DNA from: Chloroflexota bacterium
Lineage (GTDB): Bacteria; Chloroflexota; Anaerolineae; Caldilineales; Caldilineaceae
Assembly (NCBI GenBank): GCA_016861025.1
Contig: BOKO01000006.1
Coordinates: 1-64,000, forward strand
Direction of reading: 5' to 3'
Length of the DNA: 64,000 nt
Shown: positions 60,573 through 64,000 of the stretch, in pieces
Layout: each line of letters starts with the position of its first letter
How positions within the stretch are numbered: position 1 is the stretch's first letter
Translations under genes and position numbers: made by a program
Notes under the pieces: model-generated
What the model was told of the DNA's origin: nothing
The model's database searches: none
What the model saw: only the letters and a program-made list of their open reading frames with translations

Positions 60573-61757
60573 TTATTCCAACGGTGTGATGTGATGCTGC
60601 GTGCGCAGCGCTTTGACCGACAGCAGGCGATGCCAGGCGGCGTCGCCGGTCTGCTCACGCCGTTGGCGGAAGGAGGCGGCTTTGCGTTCGCCCAGGTTGC
60701 GCGCGTCAGCGTAGTCGTTGGTGAGAAAGACGATCGTCTCCAGCCACGCCCATTCACCACGTCCTGGCTGCGTCTCCCACCCGACGATGGCGTGATCTCG
60801 ACTGAGCAGCAGCGCCGGGTTGAGCGAGCACGCTTCGAGCAGGCTGGCGACCAGCAGCGCGGCGTCCAGGCAGTTGGCGGAGCGCTGGCGCAGCGTCTCA
60901 GCAGGCAGACGCACACGCTGATCAAGCGCCGCCGCGTCAGGATTGAAGCTAATGATCGACTGCACGTAGGCGAGGGCAATGTCGTGGCGCAGCACGTCGT
61001 AGAGCGCGTTCACCTGCAAGCCGACATCCGCCTGATAGCCCGCCAGCCGCTGCTCCGGATGACGCTCGACTGCGCGGCGCAGCGTCTCCATCACCGCCGG
61101 CGCGTTGGGCGTGACAAAAGCGGCCAGATAGGGCGTCATGTCGATCCAGGCATTGGTGTGCGGATCGCGTGCGGCAATCGGCGCAGCGTTGCGCGCTAGC
61201 AGCGCAATGGGGAAGCTCTGCTGCTGCACGATCTGGTCGTCGTCCAGGTCGCGCACGCTGACGCTTAACTCGGCTTTTGTCAGCTCAGTGATCGCCTGCA
61301 CCGCGGGTTTGCGCAGCGCCGGAAGCTGGCGCACCGTCTCGACTGCACCGGGCGCCAACGTCACCGTCGTCTCGGCGACGTGGCTGTACTCCTGGATGTG
61401 ACTGCTGACGAGGATACGCCGCGGCTGGGCGGTGGCGTTGCGCAGCTCGACCTCGACCAGCGGGCGCGCGTCGGGATCAAAGAGGTCAGCCAGCGCGGTG
61501 TAGACCTGCTCCATGCGCGGGCGGATGGTGACGGTGAGGCTGGCGGGCGGCAAGGCAGGCGCAAGCGCGTCGAGTTGCGCCTTGACTTGCTCCATGCGCG
61601 TGTACAGATCGGCCACCTGCGCCTCCAGAAGCGGACGGTCGGCGGCATTGATCGTGCTCTGCAACTGCTGGCTGGCTGCGTCAACCTGCCGGCTTAGCAG
61701 GACATACTGCTGCTCGAGCTGGCGGCGTTTGAGTTCGACGGGTGTGGGCAGGGTCAT
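60573..61757 (-). CDS. Transglutaminase-like protein
   Basis: The 394-residue protein begins with a coiled-coil-like helix (LKRRQLEQQYVLLSRQVDAASQQLQSTI, residues ~8-60). A beta-sandwich-like middle (VEVELRNATAQPRRILVSSHIQEYS) comes next. A C-terminal transglutaminase-like core has LRQRSANCLDAALLVASLLEACSLNPALLLSRDHAIVGWE, the Cys and His-containing motifs of the papain/transglutaminase fold. No signal peptide is visible, so it acts inside the cell. The start at 61757 is preferred because GAGG lies 8 bases upstream; an in-frame ATG at 61784 would overlap the C39-like gene by 17 bases. The activity (protease, cyclase or crosslinker) is unknown. Confidence 0.7.
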   Translation of the reverse strand: MTLPTPVELKRRQLEQQYVLLSRQVDAASQQLQSTINAADRPLLEAQVADLYTRMEQVKAQLDALAPALPPASLTVTIRPRMEQVYTALADLFDPDARPLVEVELRNATAQPRRILVSSHIQEYSHVAETTVTLAPGAVETVRQLPALRKPAVQAITELTKAELSVSVRDLDDDQIVQQQSFPIALLARNAAPIAARDPHTNAWIDMTPYLAAFVTPNAPAVMETLRRAVERHPEQRLAGYQADVGLQVNALYDVLRHDIALAYVQSIISFNPDAAALDQRVRLPAETLRQRSANCLDAALLVASLLEACSLNPALLLSRDHAIVGWETQPGRGEWAWLETIVFLTNDYADARNLGERKAASFRQRREQTGDAAWHRLLSVKALRTQHHITPLE

Positions 61758-61767
61758 ATTCGTTGCC

Positions 61768-62229
61768 TCATCTTGATGCTGCACGCGTCACGATGGCATA
61801 ACGCTGATCTTGTTCGATCCAGGCCATCTCGAACTCAACGATTGGAATACGCTTGTTCGGTTCACGGACTGCCGGATCGTGAACAATCACCGATTGCTCG
61901 TCGATGCCTGTCACCACAAGTGCGTGTCCTGTCTGACTCGTCCAGTACGACAGCAGCCCTGTGTTGACAAATACAATCGGTGGTATGCCGTCAATCAGAT
62001 ATACCTGCAGGTCGGCAATCTCACCGCTATCGATTCGGACCGATACGCCCAGTCCAGTCAATGCACGTAATGCAGAGAAGGTTGTACCGTGTGAACGAAT
62101 GTTGAGTAACTGAAGCAATTGCTCGTAGCGAAAAGAAACACCGGAATATTCAAGAACCATCGCTGCACAGGCAGCAAGGCAATCAGCCTGCTGGCGTTGT
62201 TGCCGGTGTGAGACGCGCAGCCATGGCAT
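61768..62229 (-). CDS. C39-like papain-fold cysteine peptidase
   Basis: The 153-residue protein resembles the C39 peptidase domain of bacteriocin exporters but stands alone: Cys17 in QQADCLAACAAMVLEYSG, His102 in TSQTGHALVVTGID and Asp118 in VIVHDPAV make a plausible triad. C39 domains cut after a Gly-Gly in leader peptides. There is no fused transporter and no obvious double-Gly leader gene nearby. CAGGAG lies 6 bases before the ATG. It overlaps the end of the upstream unknown gene by 47 bases, so the two are coupled. Confidence 0.8.
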   Translation of the reverse strand: MPWLRVSHRQQRQQADCLAACAAMVLEYSGVSFRYEQLLQLLNIRSHGTTFSALRALTGLGVSVRIDSGEIADLQVYLIDGIPPIVFVNTGLLSYWTSQTGHALVVTGIDEQSVIVHDPAVREPNKRIPIVEFEMAWIEQDQRYAIVTRAASR

Positions 62230-62569
62230 CCGCTCGCTCCTGCAGTGAAGTCATTTGATTCGAGTTCAGCGGAACGACTGCGCCGGTCAGTGCATCAACA
62301 TCGATGTAGCCCAATGTGGCGATGTAGCCAAGCTCCGGCAGACAGAGATCGATGTCGAACCGCCACAACGGCTGACCATCCACAACGAGGCGCGGATTGC
62401 GCGCCAGCATGCTCATGGCGACCTCGCTGCCCAGATAGCCGTTGGCGCGGCGCCGCGCCACATCCGGCGAAACTGCAACTTCGACGGCGAACGCCGGCGC
62501 CTCAATCTGAAGGGGCCCACTGACGGGCCATTCAATCGGTTGCTCGTGAAGAATCTGCACCATCGACAA
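62183..62569 (-). CDS. Protein of unknown function, C39-peptidase neighbour
   Basis: The 128-residue protein is not recognised. It starts with HEQPIEWPVSGPLQIEAPAFAVEVAVSPDVARRRANGYLGSEV, then ARNPRLVVDGQPLWRFDIDLCLPELGYIATLGYIDVDALTGAVVPLN, a beta-rich pattern suggesting a small sandwich or barrel. A helical tail follows. No signal peptide or membrane helix is present. It overlaps the C39-like gene by 47 bases and follows the DUF4160 gene by 8 bases. Proteins with this look often travel with C39-like genes, and it may be the substrate or an inhibitor. Confidence 0.6.
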   Translation of the reverse strand: MSMVQILHEQPIEWPVSGPLQIEAPAFAVEVAVSPDVARRRANGYLGSEVAMSMLARNPRLVVDGQPLWRFDIDLCLPELGYIATLGYIDVDALTGAVVPLNSNQMTSLQERADAMAARLTPATTPAG

Positions 62570-62577
62570 CTCCCCTA

Positions 62578-62766
62578 TTACCTAACCGCCACGCGCTCCG
62601 ACCACGTCTGCGCCCGCGCCCGCAGTTCATCGACCACGGCGGGCCTAATGCCGTAGACGGCTTTGTACTCATTATACCGTACATGAAAGTGCGGGGGATG
62701 ATGGCGCACGCCGGTCTCCACGTAAAGCGAGATAATGATACCCAGAAAGCGTGCAATCTCGGCCAC
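62578..62766 (-). CDS. DUF4160-domain small protein
   Basis: The 62-residue protein matches the N-terminal half of DUF4160: EIARFLGIIISLYVETGVRHHPPHFHVRYNEYKAVYGI, with the HHPPHFHV core. Normal family members continue with an SIEDLEIL.G.LP.R helix pair, which is replaced here by ELRARAQTWSERVAVR, so it may be a variant or shortened form. Full-length proteins usually pair with a DUF2442 partner and are toxin-antitoxin-like. No such partner is seen. Start is GTG. Confidence 0.65.
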   Translation of the reverse strand: MAEIARFLGIIISLYVETGVRHHPPHFHVRYNEYKAVYGIRPAVVDELRARAQTWSERVAVR

Positions 62767-63009
62767 GGTTTTACACCCCGCTCGACGTACTCATCACATC
62801 GGAAGGATAATCTATCTCAACTATCGGGGTTGCCCCAATCCGGGCGCATCGCGCACACGGACAAGGGACAGCCCCCTTCTGTATCTGTCCGGCCACGACA
62901 TCGCGGCGCGGACGGGAATCGGCTGCGCCGGCTTTTGCGCCGCGCCGGGCAAGCCGTAGCCGGCCCGGTGTTCTGGCCCCAACGCCGCCGCAGCGACGCC
63001 GGGTAAAAA
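62767..63009. other. Non-coding stretch downstream of the template-repeat candidate
   Basis: About 240 bases with no convincing gene. The minus-strand frame of the Asn-rich repeat remains open here but reads as Ala/Arg/Pro-rich sequence without family features. Confidence 0.4.
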
Positions 63010-63125
63010 GCCGTGGGACGCCACCCGCAACCCCACATTGTTGTTCGGATTGATGTTGTTGTTGCGGCAGGCGCAGCGCACGTTCCTGTCATTATTGTTG
63101 AACGAGCCGCCGCGCACGGTCTCAG
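63010..63125 (-). repeat. Candidate template repeat of a diversity-generating retroelement
   Basis: Read on the minus strand, this stretch would encode a formylglycine/C-type-lectin-like C-terminus (VRGGSFNNNDRNVR ... NNNINPNNNVGLRVAS) with eleven Asn (AAC/AAT) codons clustered in about 25 positions. It then ends in GGGGTTGCGGGTGGC. Template repeats keep adenines at positions that are randomised in the variable repeat, so Asn codons abound; a real variable region would show diverse residues there. It lies directly after avd. No full target gene surrounds it, since the open frame begins only a few codons upstream. Confidence 0.65.
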
Positions 63126-63138
63126 CCGACCCCCGCAA

Positions 63139-63507
63139 TCACTGGGCGCCACGCGCTTGACGCGCAGCGTCCAGGTCTTGCCTTGTTCGTTTTTGCCAGC
63201 CACCGAGCAGCCGGCCCATTTCCGCCACCATCGCTGAGCAGTGGGCATATTGTCCATCGCTGAGCCAACGCCAGCGATGCGCCAGCCTCAGATAGAGGCG
63301 CACCTTGTCCAGCTCGCCGTTGGCGATCGTGAGCAGGCGCAGACGATCGCCCGAACGCATGTTGTTGGCTTCGGTGATCTGTTCCAGAAACGCGTAGCCG
63401 GCGGCGAGCAAACGCTGCGTGGCGCCATAGCGATGCGCACGCGGAAAGTGATTGGTCGCCGGCGTCAGCCACGCCAGGAAGTCGTAGGTCTTGGTGAAGA
63501 TCGCCAT
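63139..63507 (-). CDS. avd: Diversity-generating retroelement accessory protein Avd
   Basis: The 122-residue, all-helical protein matches Avd four-helix-bundle proteins: MAIFTKTYDFLAWLTPATNHFPRAHRYGATQRLLAAGYAFLEQITEAN, RLRLLTIANGELDKVRLYLRLAHRWRWLSDGQYAHCSAMVAEMGRLLGGW. Avd forms a pentameric barrel that binds the template RNA and reverse transcriptase and is needed for mutagenic homing. The gene may start 30 codons earlier at a GTG overlapping the reverse transcriptase stop (63597). The ATG is preferred because the extra residues are polar and unlike the family. It sits between the reverse transcriptase gene and the template-repeat candidate. Confidence 0.88.
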   Translation of the reverse strand: MAIFTKTYDFLAWLTPATNHFPRAHRYGATQRLLAAGYAFLEQITEANNMRSGDRLRLLTIANGELDKVRLYLRLAHRWRWLSDGQYAHCSAMVAEMGRLLGGWQKRTRQDLDAARQARGAQ

Positions 63508-63593
63508 CTCGCCGCTGTCATCCTGACCGGCGTCAGCGTCGTGGCGCTGATCCGGCGTTGGGCGCACAGACCGACGTGACGATGCAGCGTTGC

Positions 63594-64000
63594 TCACAAC
63601 TTCACCGCCTTCAGCACCGCCTTGCGCAGCCCCCACGTGTCGCCGTACCGCACATGGTTGATCCAGCCGCGCACCGAGCGGTCGATGGGCACCCGCGCCG
63701 GGACGCTGCCGTCGTAGCGGCGCAGCAGGTCGCGCAGCTTGCGGCGGTAGGCGATGCCCTTGCGCCGCTTGAGCAGGCGATGCGTCGGATAGACCACAAA
63801 GCCCAGAAACGGGATGCCCTGCGTCACCGGCTTGACCTGCGCCGAGCCTGCGTGTAGCGTCAGGCGCAGCTTCGCCAGCCGCGCAACGATGGCCTGTTTC
63901 CACGCCCACAGCGTGCGTTTGTCGTCGCCAAAGAGCAGAAAATCATCGACGTAGCGCAGATACGCGGTGCAGCCCAGCTCGCGCGTCACAAAATGGTCGA
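63594..64000 (-). CDS. Reverse transcriptase, C-terminal part (DGR type), truncated by window edge
   Basis: The visible 135 residues run from a DHFVTRELGC segment through the catalytic YVDD in RYVDDFLLFGDDK, a WKQAIVARLAKLRLTLH helix, VTQGIPFLGFVVYPTHRLLKRR (domains 6-7) and a thumb-like end (RSVRGWINHVRYGDTWGLRKAVL). This order, with the LGF.VYPTHRLLKRR block, matches reverse transcriptases of diversity-generating retroelements and their relatives. The rest of the gene lies beyond base 64000. Its stop overlaps a GTG that could start avd, pointing to an RT-avd operon. Confidence 0.85.
   Translation of the reverse strand, partial: DHFVTRELGCTAYLRYVDDFLLFGDDKRTLWAWKQAIVARLAKLRLTLHAGSAQVKPVTQGIPFLGFVVYPTHRLLKRRKGIAYRRKLRDLLRRYDGSVPARVPIDRSVRGWINHVRYGDTWGLRKAVLKAVKL

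Noticed and set aside
62821..63138. Possible small FGE/sulfatase-like protein containing the Asn-rich repeat
   Set aside because: It begins right after avd with no ribosome site, lacks the FGE core, and its Asn clustering fits a template repeat better than a protein.

Overview
The window reads as chromosomal DNA of a GC-rich, free-living bacterium. I infer Chloroflexota (Anaerolineae or Caldilineae type). The clues are long Thr-Pro-rich lipoproteins, an N-terminal four-cysteine motif ahead of a membrane helix, SH3-like lipoproteins, an L33 and MiaB of the style seen in that phylum, a secreted protease ending in a Tyr-Leu-Pro-Thr tail, and several genes with a -10 box only 3-9 bases from the start codon. 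No rRNA, insertion sequence, prophage or CRISPR array is visible. This placement is an inference without a database search.

Layout. 1-1.1 kb: end of a PHP-domain (PolX-type) gene and an overlapping SH3 lipoprotein. 1.1-1.9 kb: a HEPN/MNT pair. 2.0-3.7 kb: a lone urocanate hydratase with a good promoter. 4.0-4.8 kb: moaD-moaE, the MoaD carrying an unusual tail after its Gly-Gly. 4.8-12.4 kb: a minus-strand run (CCA-adding enzyme, cysteine/Ig-like protein, two CBS/CorC proteins, XRE regulator, PP2C-type phosphatase, P-loop kinase). 12.5-26.5 kb: scattered metabolic and secreted proteins (EamA permease, aldo/keto reductase, phosphotriesterase-like enzyme, vanadium haloperoxidase-like protein, FAD enzyme plus trypsin-like protease, P1B ATPase, ketoacyl synthase, Ca/Na antiporter, MiaB). 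26.9-33.9 kb: rpmG, an SH3 protein, YjbR, a TP-rich lipoprotein, ParA/DUF4177/GNAT, a Dam-type methylase and a macrodomain protein. 33.9-38.4 kb: one giant secreted GH13 enzyme. 38.6-44.1 kb: an RNA methyltransferase, ABM protein, tRNA-Arg(CCT), carbamate kinase, YgeY-type hydrolase and a MurA with Asp in place of the catalytic Cys. 44.2-49.2 kb: a receptor-like propeller protein, an LCP protein and an alpha/beta hydrolase. 49.5-57.7 kb: a sugar-uptake and catabolism operon (binding protein, two permeases, SDR dehydrogenase, TIM-barrel isomerase, FGGY kinase, then a lactate-type permease). 57.7-60.4 kb: an overlapping operon of MNT, HepT-like, ROK and SnoaL genes, and a GlcG/HbpS protein. 60.5-62.8 kb: a small cluster with transglutaminase-like and C39-like proteins, an unknown protein and a DUF4160 protein. 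63.0-64.0 kb: the edge of a diversity-generating retroelement (reverse transcriptase C-terminus, Avd, and an Asn-codon-rich candidate template repeat).

How genes work together. The clearest functional unit is the 49.5-56.0 kb operon: it imports a sugar or polyol, oxidises, isomerises and phosphorylates it, but encodes no transport ATPase. YgeY hydrolase and carbamate kinase suggest nitrogen/carbamoyl catabolism yielding ATP. The retroelement at the right edge is the most striking system, and its variable target gene is not in the window. Several intergenic regions hold short tandem repeats and hairpins of related sequence.
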